From Ruminococcaceae bacterium AB4001 (GTDB lineage Bacteria; Bacillota; Clostridia; Saccharofermentanales; Saccharofermentanaceae): a DNA stretch of 64,000 bases. The translations under genes and the position numbers were made by a program. The stretch covers positions 62,001-126,000 of the forward strand of contig JHXJ01000002.1 of assembly GCA_000621765.1 (NCBI GenBank), in the 5' to 3' direction. Under the pieces are notes generated by a model. It was not told the DNA's origin. It did not search any database and was given only the letters and a program-made list of their open reading frames with translations. Of the stretch, positions 9,265-19,097 are shown in pieces. The first letter of the stretch is position 1, and every line of letters begins with the position of its first letter.

Positions 9265-9933
9265 ATGAATAAGATCATCTGTAATACTTTCCCTGATGAT
9301 GAAGATAACAACAATATCAATTCCGTGAACGGACACTCAGACAGCGCATTCGAAAATGCATCCAGTTTTGAGGAGGCGAGAGCTATTGTTCTTTCGAGAC
9401 TTGAGTTTCTGCGTTCGGATCTCTGCGGACCGACGAGCGCTGAAGCTGCGCTGTTTGAAGGTCTTTGTGAGACTAATGAGGAATATAAGCGGAGGCTTAT
9501 GGATTTTTATGCGTGTTATTATGCTCCCTGCAGAGTCAGTGATACTGTGTTTATTCCCAGAGGTAACGGAGACATGAACGATGTCATGATCGATTTCTCA
9601 GAAGGCTTCCAGATGTTCATTAAGCAGATGGAAAAAGAGTACGTAAAGAAACTGATCAGCCGCAGAAGATCTACATCCCTGATGAAGAATATCCTCTCGC
9701 TTCAGTATCCTTATTCAAGAGTGCTTTATTTATACTACTATAAGAAACACACTCCGGATGAGATTGCCGAGATGCTTCACTTCAGCAGGGCTACATTTTT
9801 CAGGATCAGATCTGAGGCGGTCAATATGATCACGGACTTTTTCTATCCGCCTCAGGATGGAGCTGACGTACCAAGAAGACACGGCAGGAACAATGGAGAC
9901 GGTTCGGATTCATCCGAAGCTGCCACTTCTTAG
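9265..9933 (+). CDS. Uncharacterised protein with C-terminal sigma-70 region-4-like helix-turn-helix
   Basis: 222 aa from the ATG at 9265. This start has GGAAGGAG about 9 bases upstream; the frame is open further upstream but without a ribosome site. Residues ~155-200 (LYLYYYKKHTPDEIAEMLHFSRATFFRIR) look like a region-4-type HTH, as in ArpU-like and DUF1492-like phage regulators. The N-terminal half is acidic with no recognised domain. The C-terminal tail is low complexity (RRHGRNNGDGSDSSEAATS). It is transcribed divergently from lexA across the SOS box, so SOS control is possible. DNA binding is inferred; its target is unknown. Confidence 0.7.
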   Translation: MNKIICNTFPDDEDNNNINSVNGHSDSAFENASSFEEARAIVLSRLEFLRSDLCGPTSAEAALFEGLCETNEEYKRRLMDFYACYYAPCRVSDTVFIPRGNGDMNDVMIDFSEGFQMFIKQMEKEYVKKLISRRRSTSLMKNILSLQYPYSRVLYLYYYKKHTPDEIAEMLHFSRATFFRIRSEAVNMITDFFYPPQDGADVPRRHGRNNGDGSDSSEAATS

Positions 9934-9955
9934 TTTGAGGAAACAATGCTATAAT
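9927..9955 (+). promoter_or_regulatory. Extended -10 promoter for the 9976 gene
   Basis: TTCTTA, 17 bases, then TATAAT (9950-9955) preceded by TGc, an extended -10. It overlaps the end of the upstream gene and lies 21 bases before the next ATG. Confidence 0.55.
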
Positions 9956-9975
9956 CGCCAAAGTAGGTAGATAAT

Positions 9976-10455
9976 ATGGCAACGAATCAGGAAGATAACA
10001 ATTCTGCATTAACCTCATCAAGTTATGGCAAGACAAATGCCATGCTGGATTTCTTGGGCTGTTCATACCGTGCGACGGTAAGGCTTTTTAAAGGTCTGCC
10101 TTCACGTATCCTGAATTTCGTAAAGCGTAAGATCAGGGAATACCGCAACAGACCCAAGAGAACGGACATAAGCAGAGTCTATGTTGTAGTAGGTTATACG
10201 ACCAAAAAGAGGGTAGATGAGAAGTTCAATGCCGAAAGACGCATGATGATCATCAGGAGAGGTCTTCTCGTTTTGATCTTTCTTCTTATCCTGTTCATTG
10301 CCGTTGACCGTTTCACAGGACTTATAAACTATGGCGAGTTATCACAGATATTCGGCATTGAGTCATGGGAAGAGGTAATGGAGAATGACCCTTTTGCCGA
10401 TAAGACTACTGAAAGCACAAGCTTCTTCATAACCGGCACAAGCGAGACAGGCTGA
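9976..10455 (+). CDS. Hypothetical single-pass membrane protein
   Basis: 159 aa with no recognised domain. The first ~95 residues are basic and presumably cytoplasmic. One strong transmembrane segment follows (GLLVLIFLLILFIAVDRF, ~residues 96-113), then a short acidic/Thr-rich outer tail. It sits 42 bases after the HTH gene, near lexA, with its own extended -10 promoter. In other Firmicutes a small membrane division inhibitor (YneA) sits beside lexA. This protein has no LysM domain, so any such role is only positional inference. A 15-base-pair hairpin follows it. Confidence 0.6.
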   Translation: MATNQEDNNSALTSSSYGKTNAMLDFLGCSYRATVRLFKGLPSRILNFVKRKIREYRNRPKRTDISRVYVVVGYTTKKRVDEKFNAERRMMIIRRGLLVLIFLLILFIAVDRFTGLINYGELSQIFGIESWEEVMENDPFADKTTESTSFFITGTSETG

Positions 10456-10489
10456 ACACCGGTAAACCAGAATTAATATAGTTTGTCAA

Positions 10490-10523
10490 AAAATGAAAGT
10501 TTGCGTTTGCAAACTTTCATTTT
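10490..10523. terminator. Perfect 15-bp stem hairpin after the 9976 gene
   Basis: aaaatgaaagtttgc / gcaaactttcatttt around a 4-base gttt loop. It is AT-rich, with A on one flank and T on the other, so it could act in both directions. Confidence 0.7.
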
Positions 10524-10534
10524 GTATTTACCTA

Positions 10535-10563
10535 TTGAAATTGCCAAAGTCTTGTAATACTAT
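10535..10563 (+). promoter_or_regulatory. gdhA promoter
   Basis: TTGAAA, 17 bases, TACTAT. The inferred transcript would have a leader of about 110 bases before the gdhA ATG. No riboswitch fold was recognised in that leader. Confidence 0.5.
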
Positions 10564-10600
10564 ACATAGCGATTGGTTTAAACTAGGTTGTTTTACCTAA

Positions 10601-12043
<1,443 letters not shown>

Positions 12044-12069
12044 TAAGCATTAATTTTCTGACTATCAAG

Positions 12070-12102
12070 GGGTCACCGGTCTTAAGCCGGTGACCTCTTT
12101 TT
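12070..12102 (+). terminator. Rho-independent terminator of gdhA
   Basis: ggtcaccgg / ccggtgacc stem with a 7-base loop, followed by tcttttt. Confidence 0.9.
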
Positions 12103-12173
12103 ATATGTCCGTTTATTATGAAATCTTCACAAAATAAGCAGTATTGCCACAGTTTTCTTTTAGTATTGGTTAA

Positions 12174-12201
12174 TTGGCAAGCATTTTAGTGGTGATATAA
12201 T
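12174..12201 (+). promoter_or_regulatory. Promoter of the LCP gene
   Basis: TTGGCA, 16 bases, TATAAT, with a TGa extended -10, 46 bases before the ATG. Confidence 0.65.
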
Positions 12202-12247
12202 TAAATGTCTTCTGGACAAGCATGATTTATGGAGATCTGAAACAATA

Positions 12248-13348
12248 ATGAGTAAGAATAACCGTGGCTCGGATGGCGTTAAGCCCCGTAAAAAGTCAAA
12301 AGGTTTAAGCTATTTCGTCAGGATAACGGCTGCTGTCCTCGGACTTGCTGTCGGTTTTTGCCTTTATTGGTTCTATCTGTTCAGCGAGACTTTCGTTGAT
12401 GTTCCTGTAATGAATAAGGAAGATTATTCGACGATAAGCATTGAAGACAGCGGCAGTACAACTGGCGGGGATGTCTCCTCTTCATGGTTTGACGGCGGAC
12501 ATACCAGACTTTACTACGATCCGTCACATCCCATCCTTGAAGTAAAGCAGAAGGATCCCGATATTGAGAATATCCTTGTTTTCGGTATAGACGCAAGAGA
12601 TTCCAGCGATTACACATGCCGTTCTGACGCCATGATGGTCGTATCGATCAACAGCCGCGAGAAGTCGGTTAAGATCATCTCGCTTATGAGAGATACAGGT
12701 GTTTATCTTGGAGATACCGAAGAGACACTTGGTTCTAGGCTTAACAAACTCAATTCCGCATATCACTATGGCGGTGTCGGTATGATGATCAACACGATCA
12801 ATGTAACGTTCGGTCTTGATATACAGCGTTTCGTAATGTTCGATTTCGGAAGTGCCTCAAGCATAATCGACCTCTGCGGAGGCGTTGAACTCGAGATAAA
12901 GCCGGAAGAGCTTTCTTACGCCAACCGTTATCTTGACCAGATGTATCTTCTCGACGGAAACACTTCTCCGCACCTTGAAAGAGGAGGCGTTCAGACTCTG
13001 GACGGACATCAGGCAGTTGCGTGGTCCAGAATCAGATATCTCGATTCCGATTTCGTAAGAGCCTCAAGGCAGAGAAGAGTAGCCACAGCCCTTATGACGA
13101 AGGTAAAAAACATGAGCTATGCCGGCAAACTCCAGCTCCTGAACGATTCTGCCGGAGTATTCGAGACAAATATGCGTTCTGTTGATATAATGCGTGTGGC
13201 ACTTAAATGTTTTGAATGTATGGATAATTTGGAAGAACACAGAATTCCTGATGACGGACTGTATACTATCCAGAACGATCCTTGGATGATGAAAATCGAT
13301 TTTGCTGCTCAAAAGCAAAGTCTTAACGAATATATTTGGGGTGAATAA
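12248..13348 (+). CDS. LytR-CpsA-Psr (LCP) family cell-wall glycopolymer ligase
   Basis: 366 aa. A basic N-terminus is followed by one membrane segment (ITAAVLGLAVGFCLYWFYLF, ~residues 27-46), and then the extracellular LCP domain from about residue 110. Hallmarks are NILVFGIDARD, the CRSDAMMVVSIN region, an arginine-rich SLMRDTGVYL and RLNKLNSAYHYGG, and the later VAWSRIRYLDSDFVRASRQRRV. LCP enzymes transfer undecaprenyl-linked teichoic-acid or capsule polymers to peptidoglycan on the outer membrane face. The stop lies two bases before the next ATG, whose ribosome site (GGGGTG) is inside this gene, so the two proteins are very likely co-made. Confidence 0.92.
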   Translation: MSKNNRGSDGVKPRKKSKGLSYFVRITAAVLGLAVGFCLYWFYLFSETFVDVPVMNKEDYSTISIEDSGSTTGGDVSSSWFDGGHTRLYYDPSHPILEVKQKDPDIENILVFGIDARDSSDYTCRSDAMMVVSINSREKSVKIISLMRDTGVYLGDTEETLGSRLNKLNSAYHYGGVGMMINTINVTFGLDIQRFVMFDFGSASSIIDLCGGVELEIKPEELSYANRYLDQMYLLDGNTSPHLERGGVQTLDGHQAVAWSRIRYLDSDFVRASRQRRVATALMTKVKNMSYAGKLQLLNDSAGVFETNMRSVDIMRVALKCFECMDNLEEHRIPDDGLYTIQNDPWMMKIDFAAQKQSLNEYIWGE

Positions 13349-13350
13349 AA

Positions 13351-15261
13351 ATGAGTAAGACAGTAGCTACTTGTATTGCCGAGACTAATCTGGTTCAGGG
13401 AGAACCTCAGGAGAACGTATTCTTTCTTACGCTTTCACGTAAGATCGAAGATTTCCCTAATGAGTTCCTGAGAACAGCCAGATCAACATCTCCTATCCAG
13501 ATCTGCGCTATTTTCTCAACGATCGGACCTGACAATCTTTCAGCCGTATTAAATCTCGAGCTTAACGCTGAACTTGAGAGGATCGCAGCAGCCTGCTCCA
13601 ATCAGGCAGTTCTTGATTTCGAAGGTTTCTCAAATCAGGTTATCAACAACCTCAACGTTAAGGTTTGCAACTTTGCTGCAAACAAGGGAACGCAGTTCAA
13701 GACATCAATGTCGATGTTCGTTATCGAAGGCGACATTCTCCGTGTCATCCATGTCGGTATCACGAAGGCAGTCCTCTTTAGAAACAACCGCATCATGCTC
13801 CTTACCGAAGAGCAGACAGTCGCTCACAGATATGTCCAGATGGGCGCTATCCAGCCTTCAGAGGAACTTACTCACCCCGAAAATATGAACCTCACGCAGT
13901 ATCTCGGAAAGATGCCGCAGGAGGGACCTGTAAATGCAGACAAGAAGGTTCACTTAAAGCTCCAGGATAACGACGAGCTTTTCCTTATGGGTGTCGGCCT
14001 TTCAAGAAAGCTTCCTTCACAGATGCGCAATTCCATTATCGCAAAGCCTCTGACAACGGAAGTAAAGGCAAAAGAGATCATCAATGCAGCTGTAAGCTAC
14101 GGTCTTAAGTCAGGACTTACACTCATCGACATCAAAGTCGAGTCCACATTCCTGCTTCCCGGTGATGCTGTGATCAACAGCAACCTGAAGACAGAAGCTC
14201 CTGTCGCTGAAAGGCCCGGAAACGCTGCAAAGAGCCAGAACGACAATGCATTTACCGATTTTGACAAGGCAAACAAAGGCGGAGATACGATCAACTACGT
14301 TCCCGGTTCAGCAACTTTAAGCATGTCTGATGCTGATGATGAAGAGCCTATCGTGAACGAAAAGAAAGAGAAGATCAAGACGATCATTATACCGATCGTA
14401 ATCTTTATCGTATGCGTACTGATCGGTTTCGGTGTTACTTTCATGATCTTCAACATGAAGGACCTCATCAGCTTTACTGAGGCAACTACATTCCTTCCTT
14501 CTTCTGAAGGCTCAGTCCTCTATATTGCTACAGATAATACTCCTGTTTATTCACAGGCTTCTCTGGATTCAACCGTTATCGGCACCCTCAACCGCGGTGA
14601 CGTGGTTACACTCCAGGAGGTCACAGACACGACTTTCTCAAAGGTAATTACGGCAAATAACGTAACAGGTTATGTCTTAAGCGCTTCTCTCTTAGAGGAA
14701 GATCCCACATATTACGATGAGACTTCCGAGATGACAGGTGATCCCACACCCGAACCTACTACGGATACAATGCCTACTGAGTCTACAACACATATGACTA
14801 CAACAGCCGTTCAGACTGACCAGGTCTGGAACACAAGAGCTACAACTACATCCAGCGAGACAAGCGATACTTCAGCGACTGTTGAACCCCCCGAAGGAGC
14901 TACTCCTACTCCTGGCGGTGAAGGCGGAAACGGCGGTAACGGCGGCGAAGGTGGAAACGGCGAAGGCGGCAACGGCGGCAATGAAGGCGGTAACGGCGGA
15001 AACGAAGGCGGTAACGGCGGCAATGAAGGCGGCAACGGCGGGAACGAAGGCGGCAACGGCGGAAACGAAGGCGGTAACGGCGGAAACGAAGGCGGCAACG
15101 GCGGCAATGAAGGCGGTAACGGCGGCGATAATGGCGGCGGTTCCGGCGACAACGGCGGCGGTTCCGGCGACAACGGCGGCGGCTCCGGTGATAACGGCGG
15201 CGGTTCCGGTGACAATGGCGGCGGTTCCGGCGATAACGGCGGCGGAGAAGCAGCTGAGTAA
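13351..15261 (+). CDS. Membrane protein: degenerate PP2C-like domain + TM + SH3b + Gly/Asn-rich heptad tail
   Basis: 636 aa. Residues ~1-255 follow the PP2C order: QGEPQENVFF in place of the usual N-E-D start, CAIFSTIGPDN where phosphatases have aDGmGGh, HVGITKAVLF for GDSRayl, LTEEQTVAHRYV for lTeDHs, and ELFLMGVGLSRKL for llcSDGL. Metal-binding aspartates at these places are replaced, so catalysis is unlikely. One membrane segment (~344-368) leads to an SH3b-like domain (~385-450), a Thr/Pro linker and a 111-residue tract of GGNGGNE then GGGSGDN heptads (522-632). Topology inferred: sensor inside, SH3b and tail in the wall. It is translationally adjacent to an LCP gene. The PP2C assignment is by motif order only. 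Confidence 0.7.
   Translation: MSKTVATCIAETNLVQGEPQENVFFLTLSRKIEDFPNEFLRTARSTSPIQICAIFSTIGPDNLSAVLNLELNAELERIAAACSNQAVLDFEGFSNQVINNLNVKVCNFAANKGTQFKTSMSMFVIEGDILRVIHVGITKAVLFRNNRIMLLTEEQTVAHRYVQMGAIQPSEELTHPENMNLTQYLGKMPQEGPVNADKKVHLKLQDNDELFLMGVGLSRKLPSQMRNSIIAKPLTTEVKAKEIINAAVSYGLKSGLTLIDIKVESTFLLPGDAVINSNLKTEAPVAERPGNAAKSQNDNAFTDFDKANKGGDTINYVPGSATLSMSDADDEEPIVNEKKEKIKTIIIPIVIFIVCVLIGFGVTFMIFNMKDLISFTEATTFLPSSEGSVLYIATDNTPVYSQASLDSTVIGTLNRGDVVTLQEVTDTTFSKVITANNVTGYVLSASLLEEDPTYYDETSEMTGDPTPEPTTDTMPTESTTHMTTTAVQTDQVWNTRATTTSSETSDTSATVEPPEGATPTPGGEGGNGGNGGEGGNGEGGNGGNEGGNGGNEGGNGGNEGGNGGNEGGNGGNEGGNGGNEGGNGGNEGGNGGDNGGGSGDNGGGSGDNGGGSGDNGGGSGDNGGGSGDNGGGEAAE
14914..15246 (+). repeat. 21-base tandem repeats coding Gly/Asn heptads
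   Basis: Two in-frame 21-base families back to back: about seven units coding GGNGGNE, then about five coding GGGSGDN. Units differ mainly at third bases, so the array is not freshly amplified. It could still vary in length by slippage. Confidence 0.9.
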
Positions 15262-15286
15262 TATCCGAAATTACATTTGAAATAAC

Positions 15287-15325
15287 GAGGTTGTCTCAAG
15301 AGTGATCTGCTGAGGCAACCTCTTT
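15287..15325 (+). terminator. Terminator, gaggttgtctca type
   Basis: 12-base-pair stem gaggttgtctca / tgaggcaacctc, 12-base loop, T-rich exit. A close relative occurs at 49961. Confidence 0.85.
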
Positions 15326-15356
15326 TCGTGGTCCGTGTTATTAATTTCCGGGCACT

Positions 15357-15398
15357 AAAAACGGCTGCTGACATTGGCTTGGGGCCGGTCAGCAACCG
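15357..15398 (-). terminator. lysC terminator (minus strand)
   Basis: On the minus strand, cggttgctgac / gtcagcagccg (one G-U pair) followed by TTTTT. Confidence 0.8.
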
Positions 15399-15421
15399 CT
15401 GCTTTTAATCGATCAGATTTA

Positions 15422-16774
15422 TCAATAGCGGAAGAGCTCTTTGTAGAGGACTCTTACGGCGTATGAGCAGTAGGATTCTGATACACCGAACATCATTGAG
15501 ATCTCGGAAGCGCCCTGGTTAACGATCCTTAAGTTGATACCTGCATTGGAGAGCGCAGATGCAGCTCTTGCCATGATACCAACGGAATTTGCCATAGCTT
15601 CACCGACGATCATGACGATGGCGAGATCTCTGTCTACCTTAACGTCTGCTTCAAGTTCTTCCTTGATGCGCTTAACGATGATCTCTTCCTTTTCTTCCGT
15701 GAAGTACTTCTTGCGGAGAACGATTGTTACCGTATCGATTCCGGAAGGAATATGGTCGATAGAGATTGCTTCGTCAGAGAAGATCTTAAGAAGTGCAGCA
15801 AGGAAACCGACCTGACGGTTCATCATGTACTTGCTGACCGTTACGGTGCAGAAACCCTTGTCGCCTGCGATACCGGTTACGAGTGAATCGTAGTGTGTAC
15901 GCTTGGAAACGATGAGCGTTCCCTTTGCTGTCGGGTTGTTTGTGTTCTTGATGTTGAGAGGGATGCCTCTTGCGAAAACAGGGTAGATAGCTTCTTCGTG
16001 AAGTACCGTGAATCCGGCATAAGAGAGCTCTCTCATCTCGTCGTATGTGATCTCAGTGATCGGGAAGGGATTCTTTACGAGGTTGGGGTTAACGGCAAAT
16101 ACATTGTCGACGTCAGTCCAGTTCTCGTAAACATCAGCACCGACAGAAGCTGCAAGAATGGAGCCTGTGATGTCGGAACCGCCTCTTGAGAACGTAATGA
16201 TCTTGCCGCTCTTGGAATATCCGTAGAAACCGGGGAAGACGAGGATGACATCTGTCTCGTCCTTGAGCTTGGCAAGGTTATCGTATGTCTCGGGAAGGAT
16301 GACTGCCTTGCCGGCTTCATCGTGCTCGAGATAGAGTCCGCAAACAGCGGGATCGCAATACTTTGCGGGATGGCCTGTGGATGTGAGATAGAATGCAACG
16401 AGCTTTGCGCAGCAGTCTTCACCCATGGCTTTGACTGAATCAAGGTAAGCTATGTCTTCCGTGTAGTCAGCCTTAACGATCTTGAGGAGCTTTTCCTCGA
16501 TGTCGGGAAGGACTTCTTTGATGTTCAGTTCTTCAGCGATCTCTTCGTAACGCGCAATAACGGCGCTGACTTCCTTGTCGTAGGATTCGCCAGCGATCCT
16601 TGCTTTAGCAACAGCGATAAGAAGATCTGTTACCTTTGTATCGTCCTTTGTGCGCTTGCCGGGCGCGGATACGACCATGATCTTTCTATCTTCATCTGCA
16701 AGAAGAATATTGCAGACCTTTTGAATCTGGAATGCGTTGGCAAGAGATGATCCGCCGAATTTTGTAACTTTCAT
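15422..16774 (-). CDS. lysC: Aspartate kinase
   Basis: 450 aa. It catalyses ATP-dependent phosphorylation of aspartate, the first step towards lysine, threonine, methionine and diaminopimelate for the wall. The N-terminus has the kinase signature KVTKFGGSSLA and a later GFYGYSKSGKIITFSRGGSDITG. The last ~150 residues contain paired ACT-type regulatory domains (TVTVSKYMMNRQVGFLAALLKIF; IVMIVGEAMANSVGIMARAASAL), implying feedback by an amino acid. A single-gene monofunctional enzyme, not fused to homoserine dehydrogenase. AAGGAGC precedes the ATG. No lysine riboswitch fits in the 145-base upstream gap. Which isoform cannot be decided. Confidence 0.95.
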   Translation of the reverse strand: MKVTKFGGSSLANAFQIQKVCNILLADEDRKIMVVSAPGKRTKDDTKVTDLLIAVAKARIAGESYDKEVSAVIARYEEIAEELNIKEVLPDIEEKLLKIVKADYTEDIAYLDSVKAMGEDCCAKLVAFYLTSTGHPAKYCDPAVCGLYLEHDEAGKAVILPETYDNLAKLKDETDVILVFPGFYGYSKSGKIITFSRGGSDITGSILAASVGADVYENWTDVDNVFAVNPNLVKNPFPITEITYDEMRELSYAGFTVLHEEAIYPVFARGIPLNIKNTNNPTAKGTLIVSKRTHYDSLVTGIAGDKGFCTVTVSKYMMNRQVGFLAALLKIFSDEAISIDHIPSGIDTVTIVLRKKYFTEEKEEIIVKRIKEELEADVKVDRDLAIVMIVGEAMANSVGIMARAASALSNAGINLRIVNQGASEISMMFGVSESYCSYAVRVLYKELFRY

Positions 16775-16919
16775 AGCTTTTTATGCTCCTTGACTTGTCA
16801 TTTAGCCTTAATATAATATCACAAGCGCGAAAATATAATATTATTAAATTTAGCAACTATTTAACCGCTTGTTTATGTTATCTTTATGTAGCGGAATAAA
16901 AGACAGGAGATAATAGCTT

Positions 16920-17417
16920 TTGAACATATTCAAAGCCATGAAACCGGAAAAAGTATACGAGAGTCTCATCCTTGTACCGTGGGCCCAGCTCGCGGAAGAG
17001 GGCATAAAGACGGCTCTTCTTGACTTTGACAATACGTTAGGGCCTGATCACGCTACAGAACCGGAATCTTACAGCTTCAAATGCGTAAAGCTTATCCAGG
17101 ATCACGGGATAATGTGCTGTCTGGTATCTAATGCCAAATCATCGAGATCGGCAAAGATCGCAGAGATGCTCGGCATTCCCGTAGTTACTTATGCCAATAA
17201 GCCCGGCACGTCGGGAATCTTTAAGGCTATCGAACTCATGTGTTCCACGCCCGCTGAATCAGTCATGATAGGCGACCAGATATTTACGGATGTCATTGCC
17301 GGTAACAGGGCAGGGGTAAGGACTATTATGGTCGAGAAGCTCCACAGACCTGAGATCTGGTACGTCATGCTCAAGAGACCTTTTGAGAAAATTGTCAGGT
17401 TTTTCGGAAGGTTCTGA
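16920..17417 (+). CDS. YqeG family HAD-IIIA phosphatase
   Basis: 165 aa with a TTG start set by AGGAGA 9 bases upstream. HAD motifs are motif I DFDNTLGP near residue 36, motif II LVSNAKSS, the KPGTSG lysine, and motif IV MIGDQIFTDVIAGNRAG. This matches the YqeG/GEP4 family. In mitochondria GEP4 is a phosphatidylglycerolphosphate phosphatase; in Firmicutes YqeG is usually uncharacterised. It is divergent from lysC and followed by efp, which has its own promoter. Family certain, substrate not. Confidence 0.9.
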   Translation: MNIFKAMKPEKVYESLILVPWAQLAEEGIKTALLDFDNTLGPDHATEPESYSFKCVKLIQDHGIMCCLVSNAKSSRSAKIAEMLGIPVVTYANKPGTSGIFKAIELMCSTPAESVMIGDQIFTDVIAGNRAGVRTIMVEKLHRPEIWYVMLKRPFEKIVRFFGRF

Positions 17418-17456
17418 TCTATTAAACTGTCAGGTGGACTAATTATCCACGGATAC

Positions 17457-17485
17457 TTGCATAGAAATATTCTTTCAAGTAAAAT
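17457..17485 (+). promoter_or_regulatory. efp promoter
   Basis: TTGCAT, 17 bases, TAAAAT, 41 bases before the efp ATG. Confidence 0.65.
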
Positions 17486-17526
17486 TAGTCAGTTAAACGC
17501 TTATTTATTAAAAAAGGAGAGATATT

Positions 17527-18084
17527 ATGATTAGCGCAGGTGATTTTAGAAACGGTCTGTGTTTTGAGATGGACGACCAGGTTTATCAGGTTGTCGAGTT
17601 CCAGCACGTTAAGCCCGGTAAGGGAGCTGCTTTCGTAAGAACAAAGTACAAGAATGTAAAGACAGGATCCGTAGTTGAAAGATCCTTTAACCCTAACGAG
17701 AAGTTTGAGCAGGCTCAGCTCACAAGACAGGATATGCAGTTCATCTATGCGGACGGCGATCTCTGCTACTTCATGGATCAGGAAACATATGAGCAGATCC
17801 CGATCCACCAGGATAAAATCGGTGACGGAATCAAGTTCCTCAAGGAAGAGATGGTATGCAAGGTTGTTTCTTACAAGGGAGATATCTTCCAGGTTGAGCT
17901 TCCTATCACAGTTATCCTTGAGATCACAGAGTGCGAGCCCGGCGTAAAGGGTGATACAGCAAACAACGCATCCAAGTATGCAACACTTGAGACAGGCGCT
18001 GTTGTTAAGGTTCCTCTCTTCGTTAACCAGGGCGAGAAGATCAAGGTTGACACAAGAACAGGCGAATACCTGGAAAGAGCTTAA
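17527..18084 (+). CDS. efp: Elongation factor P
   Basis: 185 aa, exactly the family size. EF-P enters the ribosomal E site and relieves stalling at polyproline stretches. Three beta-barrel domains are expected; the loop tip carrying the modifiable lysine is Lys32 in [10 protein letters not shown]. The C-terminal domain shows [15 protein letters not shown], a conserved EF-P signature. No epmA, ymfI-type or deoxyhypusine gene is in this window, so the state of the lysine is unknown. AAAAGGAGAG precedes the ATG. It is monocistronic between its promoter and the hairpin at 18098. Confidence 0.97.
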   Translation: MISAGDFRNGLCFEMDDQVYQVVEFQHVKPGKGAAFVRTKYKNVKTGSVVERSFNPNEKFEQAQLTRQDMQFIYADGDLCYFMDQETYEQIPIHQDKIGDGIKFLKEEMVCKVVSYKGDIFQVELPITVILEITECEPGVKGDTANNASKYATLETGAVVKVPLFVNQGEKIKVDTRTGEYLERA

Positions 18085-18097
18085 TTAGTTTCATTTA

Positions 18098-18129
18098 TGC
18101 CGTAAGCGGGAGACTTTCCGCTTACGGCA
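18098..18129 (+). terminator. Terminator of efp
   Basis: 12-base-pair perfect stem tgccgtaagcgg / ccgcttacggca, 8-base loop; the U-tract is weak (gttatat). Confidence 0.75.
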
Positions 18130-18175
18130 GTTATATATCCGCACCTTTATAGTTTAGATCATTCAAGGAACCGAT

Positions 18176-18544
18176 ATGGAAGACAATACTAACATCGAAT
18201 CCATAAAAGGCGATCGTTCAATGACACAGGGTTTTGTAGCCCAGTACGCGTCTGAAGCAGCGCTTCAGATAGACGGTGTCTTGACTCTGGTTCCCTCATT
18301 TGCAGTCGCTCTCAAGGAGAAGGCGGGTGTAGTTCACGAGGGCAAAGGCGTTAGGGTCGTTTTCGGTGATTCGGCGGAAGGATCGGTATCTATTACCGTT
18401 TATCCCGTCGTAAAGTACGGGATGATTATTCCCGAGATAGCTTGGATGATCCAGGAAAAGGTAAAAAAAGACGTCGAGCGATTTACCGGACTTACGGTAG
18501 AGAGTGTCGACGTTTATGTTTGCGGGGTTGAGGAGGTTTCATGA
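18176..18544 (+). CDS. Asp23/Gls24 family envelope stress protein
   Basis: 122 aa, covering one Asp23 domain (GFVAQYASEAALQIDGV...; VYPVVKYGMIIPEIAWMIQEKVKKDVE; TGLTVESVDVYV). Asp23 proteins line the inner membrane face via the anchor AmaP and respond to alkaline or envelope stress in Staphylococcus. AAGGA precedes the ATG. The stop overlaps the amaP start (ATGA), so the two are coupled, which supports a physical pair. It begins the run that continues into nusB. Confidence 0.92.
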   Translation: MEDNTNIESIKGDRSMTQGFVAQYASEAALQIDGVLTLVPSFAVALKEKAGVVHEGKGVRVVFGDSAEGSVSITVYPVVKYGMIIPEIAWMIQEKVKKDVERFTGLTVESVDVYVCGVEEVS

Positions 18545-19095
18545 ATTCCTTTATCAGAGCATTGATGTTCATTTATTCCGTTGTAATAGCCGTCATTTCA
18601 GTCGTGCTGTTATATGCGCTTGTCGATGACGGTATCTTTGCCGATATTCTGTCGCCTCTTTCCTCGATCGTAACAGGACCTGTCAGCAGATATATCTATC
18701 TCGGTGTCCTGATGATGTTATTCATTACTTCGATCGTTTCCATTACAAACATAATCACATCCGGAAGACTTAACCGTACGAGACTCAGAAAGAACGATAT
18801 CGGTACAGTCGATATCGGACCTGATGCGATCGAGAGCATCGCGCTCAATGCGGCAAAGGCAGCTCAGGTTGGTATCAAGAGTGCGAGATGCCATGTTGCT
18901 CCCGCCAAGAACCAGGCCCTTAAGGTAACGGTCTCCTGTGAGCTTTATTCAAACGTTGAGATCCCTTCTTCCATGGCAAAGGTCCAGGAGAAGGTTAAGA
19001 AAGATATCGAGAGATATACGGGAATCGCAGTAGAGCAGGTCGTAGTCAGAGTCTCCAAGGTTGAGCAGGCTCAGACAAGAGTTGAGAGCAGATAA
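18541..19095 (+). CDS. amaP: Alkaline shock response membrane anchor AmaP
   Basis: 184 aa. Two N-terminal membrane segments (~residues 6-28 and 48-72) are followed by a cytoplasmic Asp23-like domain. Its KVQEKVKKDIERYTGIAVEQVVV mirrors KVKKDVERFTGLTVESVDV in the preceding gene. This is the AmaP layout, where the protein tethers Asp23 to the membrane. Its ATG overlaps the Asp23 gene by four bases, and the DUF2273 gene follows after two. Confidence 0.9.
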   Translation: MNSFIRALMFIYSVVIAVISVVLLYALVDDGIFADILSPLSSIVTGPVSRYIYLGVLMMLFITSIVSITNIITSGRLNRTRLRKNDIGTVDIGPDAIESIALNAAKAAQVGIKSARCHVAPAKNQALKVTVSCELYSNVEIPSSMAKVQEKVKKDIERYTGIAVEQVVVRVSKVEQAQTRVESR

Positions 19096-19097
19096 GG

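Noticed and set aside
14914-15246. CRISPR-like regular repeat pattern
   Set aside because: The 21-base units are in-frame coding repeats with no spacers, and no cas genes are nearby.
14811-15395. Long minus-strand Pro/Ser-rich open frame (194 codons)
   Set aside because: It is the exact antisense of the Gly-rich repeat. It has no ribosome site and its composition is forced by the coding strand.
16775-16919. Lysine riboswitch before lysC
   Set aside because: The gap is only 145 bases and the conserved lysine-riboswitch core was not seen.
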